In this document: piece after piece, positions 24,816-33,575 of the stretch
Layout of the letters: each line of letters opens with the position of its first letter
Position numbering within the stretch: the stretch's first letter is position 1
Assembly (NCBI GenBank): GCA_034505235.1
Contig: JAPDQY010000020.1
Location: 1-48,489 of the forward strand
From: Coneutiohabitans thermophilus
GTDB lineage: Bacteria > Zhuqueibacterota > Zhuqueibacteria > Zhuqueibacterales > Zhuqueibacteraceae
Length of the DNA stretch: 48,489 nt
Direction of reading: 5' to 3'
Notes under the pieces: generated by a model
Told to the model about the DNA's origin: nothing
Databases searched by the model: none
Seen by the model: the letters and a program-made list of their open reading frames with translations, nothing else
Translations under genes and position numbers: made by a program

Positions 24816-24963
24816 GCGGGAGCTTGTCTTATCGCAAGGTATTGCTGGCTATGAATCTTTGTCTTTGATTTTTGGTGAAGACAATTGTTTCAGCTTAATT
24901 TCCAAGTCACCAGGCAATAAGCCTCTGGTTTGCAAGTGAACAAAAGCTCCCGTGAAATTTAAT

Positions 24964-24998
24964 CTATTCTGGCTGCAACTATTCTAACTTTGAATAGT
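24964..24998. promoter_or_regulatory. Predicted PadR operator
   Basis: ACTATTC (24978-24984) and GAATAGT (24992-24998) form a perfect inverted repeat with a 7-base centre, 30 bases before the padR ATG. The half-site CTATTCT also occurs as a direct repeat 15 bases upstream (24964-24970 and 24979-24985). PadR dimers bind such dyads, so self-repression of the efflux operon is likely. Confidence 0.6.
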
Positions 24999-25027
24999 AA
25001 AACTCCCCAACTTTTTTGGAGAGCAGC

Positions 25028-25636
25028 ATGTCGAAGAATGAAATTGCCATTCTGGGGTTGTTGTCGGAATCTCCCATGCACGGTTATCAGATTCACCAGG
25101 AGATCACCCGGCGCGAGATGGATTATTGGGCCAAGATCAAGCTGGCGTCGATCTACAGCACGCTGGCGCGGCTCGAGGAGGCTGGTTTGATCAAGTCCGA
25201 AAAGGAGAAAGTCGGCAACACACCGGAGCGCACGGTTTATTCGATCACCGAAGAGGGCCGTCAGCAGTTGAGCGAAATGGTGGAATATTTCCTGCGCGAG
25301 GACGAGCGGCCGGAATGGCCGTTTGGTCTGGGGGTGGCCTTCATTCAGGGCGCTTCGCGCGAACGCGTGCTGGCAGCGTTGCAGCACCGCCGCGAAAAGT
25401 TGCTGCAATGTGATCGCGATTTGCAGGCTCATTTGGTCGAGCTGAAAGACCGCATTCCCTTTAATTGGTTCATGTTGATCGAAAATGCCCACAAGCACAT
25501 GAAGTTGGAACTGGAATGGCTCGAGCAGCTCGCCTTGCAGGTGCAGGCCGAGGAGCGCTGGACACTGGACTGGCCTGCCGAGGCGCAGGTGAAACAGCAA
25601 AAGCTGCGCACTTGCGCGGCGAGCAGGGCGGAGTGA
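25028..25636 (+). CDS. PadR-family transcriptional regulator
   Basis: A 202-residue regulator. The N-terminal winged helix-turn-helix (about residues 5-85) has the family pattern EIAILGLLSESPMHGYQIH, SIYSTLARLEEAGLI and ERTVYSITEEGRQQL. The C-terminal part (about 90-185) is the helical Vir_Reg-type dimerisation domain of long (subfamily 1) PadR proteins. It probably represses the efflux genes that follow and releases DNA on binding a toxic ligand. A dyad operator lies in its own leader. ATG 25028 has GGAGAG at 25018-25023. It is 60 bases ahead of the TolC-like gene on the same strand. Confidence 0.92.
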   Translation: MSKNEIAILGLLSESPMHGYQIHQEITRREMDYWAKIKLASIYSTLARLEEAGLIKSEKEKVGNTPERTVYSITEEGRQQLSEMVEYFLREDERPEWPFGLGVAFIQGASRERVLAALQHRREKLLQCDRDLQAHLVELKDRIPFNWFMLIENAHKHMKLELEWLEQLALQVQAEERWTLDWPAEAQVKQQKLRTCAASRAE

Positions 25637-25696
25637 TCTCCAGCCTTTGCCATACCAGCCTGGATGTGAGAAATACCTTTCAACGGAGGAACCGCA

Positions 25697-27109
25697 ATGT
25701 TCGCTTTCAAGCGAGAGTTGCTTTTCTGGATGATGGCTGTGGTTTTGACGAGTGCCGTGACGCAGCAGGCCGCCGCCCAGCCGGCGGAGGGCGAAAGCAC
25801 ACCGGCTTCCCGGCCGAACGGGACACCATTGACCCTCGAGCAGGCGGTGGCCACGGCCCTGGAAAAAAATCTTTCATTGCAAGCAGCCAGGCAAAGTACA
25901 CGCTCCTCGCAGTGGGGCTTGAAGAAGGCCTATCTGGACTATCTGCCGCAAGTGAGTTTCGGCTTTCAATATCTCCGGCTCGATCAGGGCACGCTCGATC
26001 GCGCCAATGCGTTTTACAACTTCGTGAATGATCCTGCCAACAGTCAGTTTCTGCCGGAGGAACTGCGCCGCAATGTGCGCCCCGGCGCCTGGCGCAATTC
26101 CTATGGCCCTTCGGTGAGTGTGGTGCAGCCGATCTTTACCGGCGGGGTTTTGTCGTCACAATTGAACCTGGCACGGGCGCTGGACAGTCGTGGGCAGGCC
26201 AGCCTGGAGGAAACCCGGCAACGGGTGATCTTCGACACGCACAATGCCTATTTTCAAGTGCTGAAAGCGCAGGAGCTGCTGGCACTGGCGGAGGAATCGC
26301 GCCGCTCCGCCCAGCGGCATCTCGAAACCTCGAAGAAGATGCTGGAAGTCGGCTTGCGGGCACGCACCGAAGTCTTGCGTTTCGAAGTCGCGCTCGCCAG
26401 CGCGGAGAATGCCGTGGTGGTGGCGCAGAACAATCTGGAACTGGCCAAATCCGCGCTGAATCAGGTGATGGGCGTGGCGTTGGAGCAGGAGGTGACGCTG
26501 CAGCCGGTGAATGATTTCAGTTGGCAGGCGCCGCGCACCCTGGCCGAACAAACCGAGATTGCGTTGCGCCGCCATCCCGGCGTGCAGATGATGAAGGCGA
26601 ATGTTGCGGCACAACGGGCAGCGGTGGGTGTGGCGCGCTCGGGTTTCCTGCCGAAAGTGGGTCTGGCCTACAATTACTCCTGGGAGGCGAACGATACCTG
26701 GGCCTTCGACAGTTTCCGCACTTGGTCGCTCGCCATCTCGGCCTCGCTGCCGGTGTTCAACAGTTTTCAGAATTACGCCGGACTGCAACGCGAGCGCTCG
26801 GCGCTGCAGCAGGCGCAAAAGATGGAGGAGGATTTCATTCGCGGCCTGCAATTGCAGGTGAAGCAGGCCTCGCTGAACCTGGCCGCAGCGGAAAAGCGCA
26901 TCACCATCGCGGAGAAGGCGGTGGAAGAGGCGAATGAGAATCTGCGCATCGTCAACAACTCCTATGAAGTCGGCCTGCTTTCCAGTCTGGATGTGGTCGA
27001 TGCCGAAGTCGCCGCAACCCAGGCCAAGGCCAGCCGGATCGAGGCGCGCTATGATTTCTTCCTCGCCAAAGCGCAACTGGCGCGTGCGATGGGTGTTCTG
27101 GGACGGTAG
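25697..27109 (+). CDS. TolC-family outer-membrane efflux protein
   Basis: A 470-residue outer-membrane channel subunit for a tripartite pump. It has a signal peptide (MMAVVLTSAVTQQAAAQ), LTLEQAVATALEKNLSLQAA, and the two-fold repeated OEP domains rich in long helices (NAYFQVLKAQELLALAEES and later AAEKRITIAEKAVEEANENL). The conserved YEVGLLSSLDVVDAEVA region is near the C-terminus. As a trimer it would form a channel-tunnel across the outer membrane and periplasm. ATG 25697 follows a good ribosome-binding site (GGAGG in AACGGAGGAACC). It is followed by the adaptor and RND pump genes, so the operon encodes a full pump. Confidence 0.93.
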   Translation: MFAFKRELLFWMMAVVLTSAVTQQAAAQPAEGESTPASRPNGTPLTLEQAVATALEKNLSLQAARQSTRSSQWGLKKAYLDYLPQVSFGFQYLRLDQGTLDRANAFYNFVNDPANSQFLPEELRRNVRPGAWRNSYGPSVSVVQPIFTGGVLSSQLNLARALDSRGQASLEETRQRVIFDTHNAYFQVLKAQELLALAEESRRSAQRHLETSKKMLEVGLRARTEVLRFEVALASAENAVVVAQNNLELAKSALNQVMGVALEQEVTLQPVNDFSWQAPRTLAEQTEIALRRHPGVQMMKANVAAQRAAVGVARSGFLPKVGLAYNYSWEANDTWAFDSFRTWSLAISASLPVFNSFQNYAGLQRERSALQQAQKMEEDFIRGLQLQVKQASLNLAAAEKRITIAEKAVEEANENLRIVNNSYEVGLLSSLDVVDAEVAATQAKASRIEARYDFFLAKAQLARAMGVLGR

Positions 27110-27294
27110 CCCGCATCATACGGCTTCAGCTCGTGCGCGCGGTGCACCTGAACATGCCGCAGGTTCCACTGCCGGCGTGTTTGTCTGTCGCTTTAGGGTC
27201 ATTTTACAGCACCAGCCTGCCATGCGTCATTCCTCATGAATGGCACTACATTTTTTAGCGCTGGACAAGTCTGTCTTGATAAAGTGAGGACGAT

Positions 27295-28380
27295 ATGTTA
27301 TCCAAAAAGGTCATCGCACTGTTGATCGTAACGGTGTTCATCAGTTTCGTAGCCTGGAGCCGCTGGCACAGCGAGAGAAATGCGCCTGTTGCCGAGGCCC
27401 GGCCGGTTGCGGTCAGGACCATCACCCTCTCTCCCGCCGAAATGACGCAAACTTTGGCAGTCTCCGGCACGCTGGCCGGTGAGTACGAAGCGACGGTCGT
27501 TTCGGAGACGCATGGCACCATTGTGGCCGTGCGCGCGCAAGTCGGAGAATGGCTCAACAAGGGTGCGACCATCGTGCAGGTGGAAAATGATCTCAAGCTG
27601 GTCGCTGTGGAGCAGGCCCGCGCACAATTGCTGACCGCGCAGACGAATCATGAGAAGGCGGTCAAGGATCGGGCAAGATATGAAGAACTGTTTCAGCAAC
27701 AAATCACCACACAGAGTGTGCTGGAGAATGCCCGCCTGGCTGAGCGCGCGGCACTGGCGCAACTCAAGAGCGCGGAAGCGGCTTTGAAACTGGCGCAGCG
27801 CCAGTACGATGATACTTTCATCAAGACGCCGCTTGCCGGCCGCCTGGCAGACCGCTACGTTGACGCAGCCGTGCTGGTGCGGCCGGGTGACCGTGTTGGC
27901 GTGGTGGTGGATGCGCGCAGGATGAAGCTGAAAACGAGTGTGGCGGAAAGCGAAGTGGCCCTGCTGCGCCACGGCCAGCCCGCGGTGGTGACCGTCGATG
28001 CCCTGCCGGGCAGAACTTTCAATGGCAGAGTGGTTGCCGTGGCACAAAAAGCCAACAGTGAGCGGACCTATGCGGTCGAGATTTTGGTGGAGAATGATGC
28101 GGCCGAATCTTTGAAAAGCGGCATGTTCGGCCGCAGTGTCATCAGCGTGGCGCGGGCGGAGAACGCCCTGGTTGTGCCACGCGCCGCGCTCTTGTCCGAT
28201 CTTTCCGGGCACCATGTTTTTGTCGAGGAAAACGGCATCGCCCGCCGTGTGCCGGTTGCACTCGGACTGCAGGAGCCGGAGCGGGTGCAAATTGTCAGCG
28301 GCCCGGCCGCGGGCGCACATCTGGTGGTCTCCGGACAACAGCGCTTGTCGGATGGTGACAAAGTCATCGTGCAGGAATAG
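27295..28380 (+). CDS. RND efflux periplasmic adaptor (membrane fusion protein)
   Basis: A 361-residue HlyD/AcrA-type adaptor. It has an N-terminal membrane anchor (KVIALLIVTVFISFVAW), a lipoyl half-motif (YEATVVSETHGTIVAVRAQV), an alpha-hairpin (about residues 100-160, EQARAQLLTAQTNHEKAV), and beta-barrel and membrane-proximal domains (IKTPLAGRLADRYVDAAVLV; VPRAALLSDLSGHHVFV). It links the RND pump to the TolC-like channel. It is somewhat short for the family but complete. GAGGA lies just before ATG 27295. The 185 bases after the tolC-like gene show no gene. Confidence 0.92.
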   Translation: MLSKKVIALLIVTVFISFVAWSRWHSERNAPVAEARPVAVRTITLSPAEMTQTLAVSGTLAGEYEATVVSETHGTIVAVRAQVGEWLNKGATIVQVENDLKLVAVEQARAQLLTAQTNHEKAVKDRARYEELFQQQITTQSVLENARLAERAALAQLKSAEAALKLAQRQYDDTFIKTPLAGRLADRYVDAAVLVRPGDRVGVVVDARRMKLKTSVAESEVALLRHGQPAVVTVDALPGRTFNGRVVAVAQKANSERTYAVEILVENDAAESLKSGMFGRSVISVARAENALVVPRAALLSDLSGHHVFVEENGIARRVPVALGLQEPERVQIVSGPAAGAHLVVSGQQRLSDGDKVIVQE

Positions 28381-28523
28381 TAACATGTCTGACGGCCCGG
28401 GCATTGCGGCGTGAATGACGATGCCATGCCCGGACAATACGTCTCTGCCTGGACGCTTCGCGGTGTTGGACCACCGCATGGACGGAATGCAGCAAAACTC
28501 CGCCGCGATGTTCGATGTGCCTG

Positions 28524-28546
28524 CTTGCCCGAAAAGGCCGGGCAAG
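28524..28546 (+). other. Perfect 8-bp hairpin in the RND pump leader
   Basis: CTTGCCCG-AAAAGGC-CGGGCAAG lies inside the 244-base gap between adaptor and pump genes, about 78 bases before the pump start. There is no U-tract, so it is more likely an RNA stability or processing element than a terminator. The rest of the gap (28381-28624) shows nothing recognisable. Confidence 0.45.
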
Positions 28547-28624
28547 TGGTTTGCCAATGTTGCGGTGCACCATCGCAATGTGTCCGGAGAGTAAACAGGC
28601 ACAAATGGAATTCAGGAAAAAGCC

Positions 28625-31600
28625 ATGACCCTCACCGAGGTTTCGATAAAACGGCCGGCTTTTATTACCATGGTTTTCACTGCGCTGGCCGCACTCGGGA
28701 TCTTCGCCTATTCGCAAATGGGCGTGGATCTGTTGCCCAAGATGGACTGGCCGATGGTGTCGGTGGTCACCATCTATCCCGGCGCCGGTCCGAAAGAAGT
28801 GGAGAGCGAGGTCTCCAAGCCCATCGAAGAGGCGCTGTCGAGCCTGAACGGCTTGAAGCACATCCGCTCGTTTTCCAACGAAGGTGTGTCCGTGCTGCTG
28901 GCGGAGTTTTCGTTTACCACGGATGTCGAGGTTGCCACCAATGAAGTGCAGCGCAAGGTGGACGGCGTGCGCGCGGAGCTGCCGAAGGATATTTACACCC
29001 CCACAGTAACCAAGTCGGACATCAACGACTTTCCAATTGTGCGCATCGCATTGAGCAGCCGCCAGCTCGACAGCCGGGCATTGTATCAGTTTGCCGACGA
29101 GTATGTCGCCCCGCGGCTGGAGCAGTTGCCCGGCGTCTCCAGCGTCACCATCGTTGGCGGCCGGCAGCGTGAGATCCGCATCGAGGTGGACAATGACCGG
29201 CTGCGCGCCTACAACCTCTCCATCGTGCAGGTCAGTCAGGCACTGCAGCGCGAAAATCTGGATTTCCCCACCGGCAAGATCAATTCACGTGAAAATCAAT
29301 ACCTCGTGCGTGTCGCCGGCAAATTCACCTCGCCGCAGGCCATGAACAACATTGTGCTGGCCGCCCACGGCGACAGCCGCATCTATCTGCGCGATGTCGC
29401 GCAGGTGCTGGACACCTTCAATGAAGACGTGACCTACACCCGTTTGAACGGCGAGCCGGCGCTGGGCCTGTATCTGCAGCGGCAATCCGGCTCCAATTCG
29501 GTGCAGGTGGCCGGCCTGGTGCGCGCCGAGCTGGCGAAGATCGAGAACGAGCAACAGGGCAGGATTCACTTCGAGGTGGCGCAGGACATCACGCAATTCA
29601 CCCTGCACTCTGTCAACGAAGTCAAGCGCGATCTCGGCCTGGCGGTGTTGATGGTGGCGCTGGTGCTGTTCGTCTTCCTGCACAGTTTCCGCAATTCGTT
29701 CATTGTGCTGCTGTCGATTCCAACCAGCCTGATCACCACCTTCATCATGATGCAGGCCTTCGCTTTCACCATCAATTTAGTTTCGCTGATGGCGCTGGCA
29801 CTGGTGATCGGCATCCTGGTGGATGATTCCATCGTCGTGCTGGAAAACATCCACCGTCATCTCGAACACGGCGAGGCGCCGCAGGTGGCGGCGCTCAGGG
29901 GGCGCAACGAAATCGGTTTCGCCGCTGTTGCCATCACCCTGGTGGACGTGGTGGTGTTCCTGCCCATCGCCTTGATTGGCGGCATTGTCGGCAAGATTTT
30001 CAAGGAGTTCGGTCTCACCATCGTGGTGAGCACGCTGTTGTCGCTCTTCGTTTCCTTCACGCTCACGCCCATGCTGGCAGCGAAGTGGTCGCGTGCCGGC
30101 CGCACCTCCTTCCGCTGGCCGTGGCTGCACAAGATCATTGATACTTTCGAAACTTGGCAGCAGAATCTCAACGAGCGTTATCGTCACCTGCTGGCCTGGA
30201 GCCTGGATCATCGCAAGACCGTGGTGGCGACCAGCTTTGCGCTGCTGCTGGCCAGTCTGGCGCTCGTGCCGCTGGGCGCGATTGGCACGGAATTCATCAG
30301 TGAAGCCGATCGCGGCGAATTCGCCATCAATCTTGAAATGCCGATCGGCACCGCGCTTGACCTCACCGACCAGGCCACGCGCCGCGTCGAGTCATTGCTG
30401 GCCGGCATGCCGGAAGTCACGCGCTATCTGGCGACCGTGGGCAAGTCGCAAAGTGAATGGAGCAGCACGCAGCGGCCCAACGTGGCGCAAATCGCCGTTA
30501 CCCTCAAGCCGAAGCGCGAGCGCGAACGCAGCACGGCGGAAGTGATGAATGCGATCGCCGCTGCCTCGGCAAAAATCCCGGGTCTGGTGGTGCGGATGAG
30601 CCCAATCAGCATGTTTGGCGCCGCCCAGGAGGCACCGCTGCAGATCGAGGTGAAGGGGCCGGACCTGGAGACGCTCGCGCGCGTGGCGGAGCAAGTCGCG
30701 AACATTACGGCGAATGTGGCGGGCACGCGCGACGTGAAAAGCTCGTGGGAGGAAGGCCAGCCCGAGATCCAGATCGCGGTGGATCGCGAGCGTGCCGCGC
30801 ACTTCGGCCTCACTCTCGGCGAAATTGGCGTGGCGCTGCGCACCGCCCTGGAGGGTGACATTGCCACCAAGTTCAAGGACGGCAACAGCGAATTCGACAC
30901 GCGCGTGGTGCTCGCCAAAGCCAACCGCAGCAATCCCGCGGATGTGGAGAAGGTGACGCTGGTGAACTATCGCGGCGAGCGCATCCTTCTGGGACAGGTG
31001 GCCAAGGTCCACCAGGGCAAGGGTCCGACCATCATCAGCCGCAAGGATCGCGAGCGTTTGATCACGGTTTCTTCCAACCTGGACGGCACGGTTCCGCTCG
31101 GCCGGATCACCCAGGAGATCCAGCGCCGGGGCGCCGCGATCGTGCTGCCGTCGGGTGTCACGATCGCCTACGCCGGCGATGTGCAGAACATGCAGGACAT
31201 GTTCCGGGACATGATGATCGCCATCGGCTTTGCCGCCCTGTTCGTTTACATGATCATGGTGGCGCTGTTCGAGAGCTATGCCCATCCCTTCACCATCATG
31301 TTCTCCATTCCAGTGGCATTGGTTGGCGGTCTGGGCGCGCTGGCACTCACCGGCCAGACGCTCAACATGTTTTCGATGATCGGCATCCTGCTTTCCATGG
31401 GCCTGGTGACCAAGAACGCGATTCTGCTGGTCGATCGCACCAACGAGCAACGCAGTCGCGGTTTGTCTGTACGGGAGGCCCTGCTGGAAGCCGGGCCGAC
31501 GCGATTGCGGCCGATTCTCATGACCACACTCACCATGGTGCTCGGCATGACGCCGCTCGCCCTGGCTCTGGGCGCCGGTTCGGAGATCCGGCAGAGCATG

Positions 31601-31771
31601 GCGATCGTGGTCATCGGCGCATTGATCAGCTCCACGTTGTTGACGCTGGTCCTGGTGCCGGTGATTTACACCTATGTGGAGGGTTTTCGCCGCCGGTTGG
31701 CGCGCCGTCAGGCGGAGGAGGGCAATGGCCGCCTTGAGCATACGCACACCCTGGCGGCAGAAACCGCATGA
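28625..31771 (+). CDS. RND-family efflux pump (AcrB/HAE1 type)
   Basis: Inner-membrane proton-driven pump of 1048 residues, the normal size, with 12 membrane helices and two large periplasmic loops. It begins MTLTEVSIKRPAFITMVFTA; TM4 carries the proton-relay aspartate pair in LVIGILVDDSIVVLENIHRH (about residue 400). The second half has TKNAILLVDRTNEQR with the essential lysine of TM10 and PTRLRPILMTTLTMVLGMTP. The head is HAE1-like rather than CusA-like. Substrates are unknown, probably hydrophobic drugs or metabolites. A GGAAAA sequence precedes ATG 28625. It completes the PadR-TolC-adaptor-pump set. Confidence 0.95.
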   Translation: MTLTEVSIKRPAFITMVFTALAALGIFAYSQMGVDLLPKMDWPMVSVVTIYPGAGPKEVESEVSKPIEEALSSLNGLKHIRSFSNEGVSVLLAEFSFTTDVEVATNEVQRKVDGVRAELPKDIYTPTVTKSDINDFPIVRIALSSRQLDSRALYQFADEYVAPRLEQLPGVSSVTIVGGRQREIRIEVDNDRLRAYNLSIVQVSQALQRENLDFPTGKINSRENQYLVRVAGKFTSPQAMNNIVLAAHGDSRIYLRDVAQVLDTFNEDVTYTRLNGEPALGLYLQRQSGSNSVQVAGLVRAELAKIENEQQGRIHFEVAQDITQFTLHSVNEVKRDLGLAVLMVALVLFVFLHSFRNSFIVLLSIPTSLITTFIMMQAFAFTINLVSLMALALVIGILVDDSIVVLENIHRHLEHGEAPQVAALRGRNEIGFAAVAITLVDVVVFLPIALIGGIVGKIFKEFGLTIVVSTLLSLFVSFTLTPMLAAKWSRAGRTSFRWPWLHKIIDTFETWQQNLNERYRHLLAWSLDHRKTVVATSFALLLASLALVPLGAIGTEFISEADRGEFAINLEMPIGTALDLTDQATRRVESLLAGMPEVTRYLATVGKSQSEWSSTQRPNVAQIAVTLKPKRERERSTAEVMNAIAAASAKIPGLVVRMSPISMFGAAQEAPLQIEVKGPDLETLARVAEQVANITANVAGTRDVKSSWEEGQPEIQIAVDRERAAHFGLTLGEIGVALRTALEGDIATKFKDGNSEFDTRVVLAKANRSNPADVEKVTLVNYRGERILLGQVAKVHQGKGPTIISRKDRERLITVSSNLDGTVPLGRITQEIQRRGAAIVLPSGVTIAYAGDVQNMQDMFRDMMIAIGFAALFVYMIMVALFESYAHPFTIMFSIPVALVGGLGALALTGQTLNMFSMIGILLSMGLVTKNAILLVDRTNEQRSRGLSVREALLEAGPTRLRPILMTTLTMVLGMTPLALALGAGSEIRQSMAIVVIGALISSTLLTLVLVPVIYTYVEGFRRRLARRQAEEGNGRLEHTHTLAAETA

Positions 31772-32036
31772 AGCGTGCGCTTGCGCGCTCACGAAATTCA
31801 ATTGCACCGGCAGCATGGCATGGAAGACAAATCGTCCCGCCCACCGGCATGCAACCTTGATTGCGACAGAGGCACGATAATTCCTGCCGGTGTTCACTCT
31901 TGCGGGCGGAACGTTTTTGCATCTTCCACGCGGCGCCCCGGCAGAATACCGGGCTTGCTGCCAGTGCCGCCGGAGGCACATGCCATCGGGCAATATTGTG
32001 TGCGCGGAACAAGTGTGAAAAACGGGAGGTGGGCTG

Positions 32037-32786
32037 ATGACGCCACTGCAAGATCAGGTGGCCATCGTCACCGGCGCCAGCAGCGGCATTGGGTTCGCAA
32101 CTGCCCTGGCGCTGGCACAGGCTGGTGCGAAAGTAACCCTGGCGGCACGGCGCAAAGATCGTTTGGGCAACTTGAAGAAGAAGATCACCGACCAGGGCGG
32201 TGAGGCGCTGCTGGTACAAACCGATGTCACTGATCAGGCGGCGGTGCAGGCGGCGGTGCAGCAGACCATGAAGAAATGGGGGCGGATCGATGTGCTGGTC
32301 AACAATGCCGGCGTGATGCTGCTCTCCTACATGCGCAATCTCCAGATCGGGGAATGGATGCGCATGATCGACACCAACGTCAAGGGCGTGTTGTATGGCA
32401 TTGCCGCGGTGCTGCCCATCATGCGGGAACAGCGGCGCGGGCACATCCTCAACATCTCCTCGGACGCTGCCGGCAAGGTGTTTCCCGGGTCGGCGGTCTA
32501 CAGCGGCACCAAGGCGGCGATCAATTGGATTGCGGAGGGCTTGCGTTCGGAGCTGGCGCGGGAGAAGATGCCGGTGCGGGTGACCACCATCATGCCGGGG
32601 GCGGTGGCCACCGAGCTGGCCACACACATCACCGATCGCGGCATCCTGGAAGTGTTTCGCAACAATCCCCGCATCGCGTTCATGAAGCCGGAGGATGTTG
32701 CGGCTGCCGTGTTGTATGCCCTGCAGCAACCCGCGCACGTCGATGTCAATCAAATCCTCGTGCGGCCGACAGAGCAGGCAAGCTGA
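32037..32786 (+). CDS. Short-chain dehydrogenase/reductase
   Basis: A 249-residue classical SDR. It has the cofactor motif TGASSGIG (residues 12-19), the NNAG motif, and the catalytic serine-tyrosine-lysine set in NISSDAAGKVFPGSAVYSGTKAA. AARRKDR after the second strand suggests NADP(H) preference because of its arginines. The closest known group is the YdfG/oxidoreductase type acting on small hydroxy compounds; the substrate cannot be told. A GGGAGG ribosome-binding site precedes ATG 32037. The 265 bases after the pump gene have no recognisable content, so co-transcription with the efflux operon is possible but not shown. Confidence 0.9.
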   Translation: MTPLQDQVAIVTGASSGIGFATALALAQAGAKVTLAARRKDRLGNLKKKITDQGGEALLVQTDVTDQAAVQAAVQQTMKKWGRIDVLVNNAGVMLLSYMRNLQIGEWMRMIDTNVKGVLYGIAAVLPIMREQRRGHILNISSDAAGKVFPGSAVYSGTKAAINWIAEGLRSELAREKMPVRVTTIMPGAVATELATHITDRGILEVFRNNPRIAFMKPEDVAAAVLYALQQPAHVDVNQILVRPTEQAS

Positions 32787-32871
32787 GGAGACAATCGGGG
32801 GTGCGTTCCCGGGCGACGGTGTTGGCATGGTCGGCCCCGGGGCTGCGGGGTGCGTTCTACGGGCGCGGAGC

Positions 32872-32919
32872 CGAAAACAAGAAACCCCGGCCGATTTCGC
32901 GGGGCGAAACCAGTCGGGG
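32872..32919 (-). terminator. Rho-independent terminator of the cold-shock gene
   Basis: On the minus strand, a long near-perfect hairpin (arms beginning CCCCG at 32919 and closing CGGGG at 32885, inner pairs GTTTCGC/GCGAAAT) is followed by TTTCTTGTTTT. It lies 30 bases after the cold-shock stop codon. Confidence 0.75.
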
Positions 32920-32948
32920 TGAAGTTTTCTGCGTCAAAGTGGGGGCAG

Positions 32949-33155
32949 TTATTTGCCCAGGCGAATGACATTGGAAGCCGACAAGCCTTTCGGGCCCTGT
33001 TGGACTTCGAATTGCACCTTCTCGCCCTCTGTCAAGGTTTTGAAACCTTCACCGTTGATGGCCTTGAAGTGGACGAAGACATCCTGGCCGTTTTCGCGCT
33101 GGATGAAACCATATCCTTTGGCTTCGTTGAACCACTTGACTGTTCCCGTTTCCAT
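32949..33155 (-). CDS. Cold-shock domain protein (CspA family)
   Basis: A 68-residue single-stranded nucleic-acid-binding protein. METGTVKWFNEAKGYGFI contains RNP1 (KGYGFI), and DVFVHF is RNP2; the C-terminus GPKGLSASNVIRL is also typical. It acts as an RNA chaperone that melts mRNA structure; family members can be cold-induced or constitutive. AAAGGA precedes ATG 33155 (in TTTGAAAGGACC). A GC-rich hairpin sits about 30 bases upstream of the ribosome-binding site in the leader, and a strong terminator follows the gene, so it is a one-gene transcript. Confidence 0.96.
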   Translation of the reverse strand: METGTVKWFNEAKGYGFIQRENGQDVFVHFKAINGEGFKTLTEGEKVQFEVQQGPKGLSASNVIRLGK

Positions 33156-33575
33156 ACTCTGGACGGTCCTTTCAAAATATTAAAGCTTGCCCTCGTGGGC
33201 CGGAAGCCCGCGAGGAGGGATTGAGGCGTACAACCAGCTTTTGCCGCACCTGTTACCCAAACTTCGGATGTCAACGGGGACAACGAAATTTGTGGGAGGG
33301 CAGAGAACCGGATGGATCGCTGGTTGACTGCAACATCCTTGGTAGCCGTGATCCTCGGTGTGGAATTTCAGGAAGGCTTCAACAGCAGACCGCAATCCAG
33401 ATATAGCTGACCCGCGCTGCGGGGGTCGCCCGACAAAGGGCGCAAAAACTGTGTACAAAGTGCCAAAAAGATAAGTGCAAATTTTTTGAAATGCAAGTGC
33501 TGATTTCTTCCCGGTAAATTTTGTAATCGCAGCCAGGCTCCTGTTGCGTTTGAGTTATCCGGTTACGGAAAGTTC
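33156..33575. other. Divergent intergenic region cold-shock gene / MBL gene
   Basis: About 420 bases. It holds the cold-shock leader with its hairpin and, around 33410-33450, two small GC-rich inverted repeats (GACCC...GGGTC and GCCC...GGGC). Short open frames here match nothing known. No promoter with good spacing stood out on either strand. Confidence 0.4.
33186..33210 (-). promoter_or_regulatory. Leader hairpin of the cold-shock gene
   Basis: On the minus strand CCTCGCGGGC-TTCCG-GCCCACGAGG forms a 10-bp stem with one G-U pair, about 30 bases before the start codon. Cold-shock genes commonly have structured leaders that respond to temperature, which makes this a candidate; it could equally be a processing site. 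Confidence 0.45.

Larger units (their letters stand above)
24584..25027 (+). other. Intergenic region before the padR efflux operon
   Basis: About 440 bases. It contains a short hairpin with seven T at 24798-24815 and the PadR operator at 24964-24998. The stretch 24690-24770 (GCACGGGGCAGCAACCCTCC and following) looks as if it could fold, but matches no riboswitch consensus I can confirm. No gene was recognised. Confidence 0.5.
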
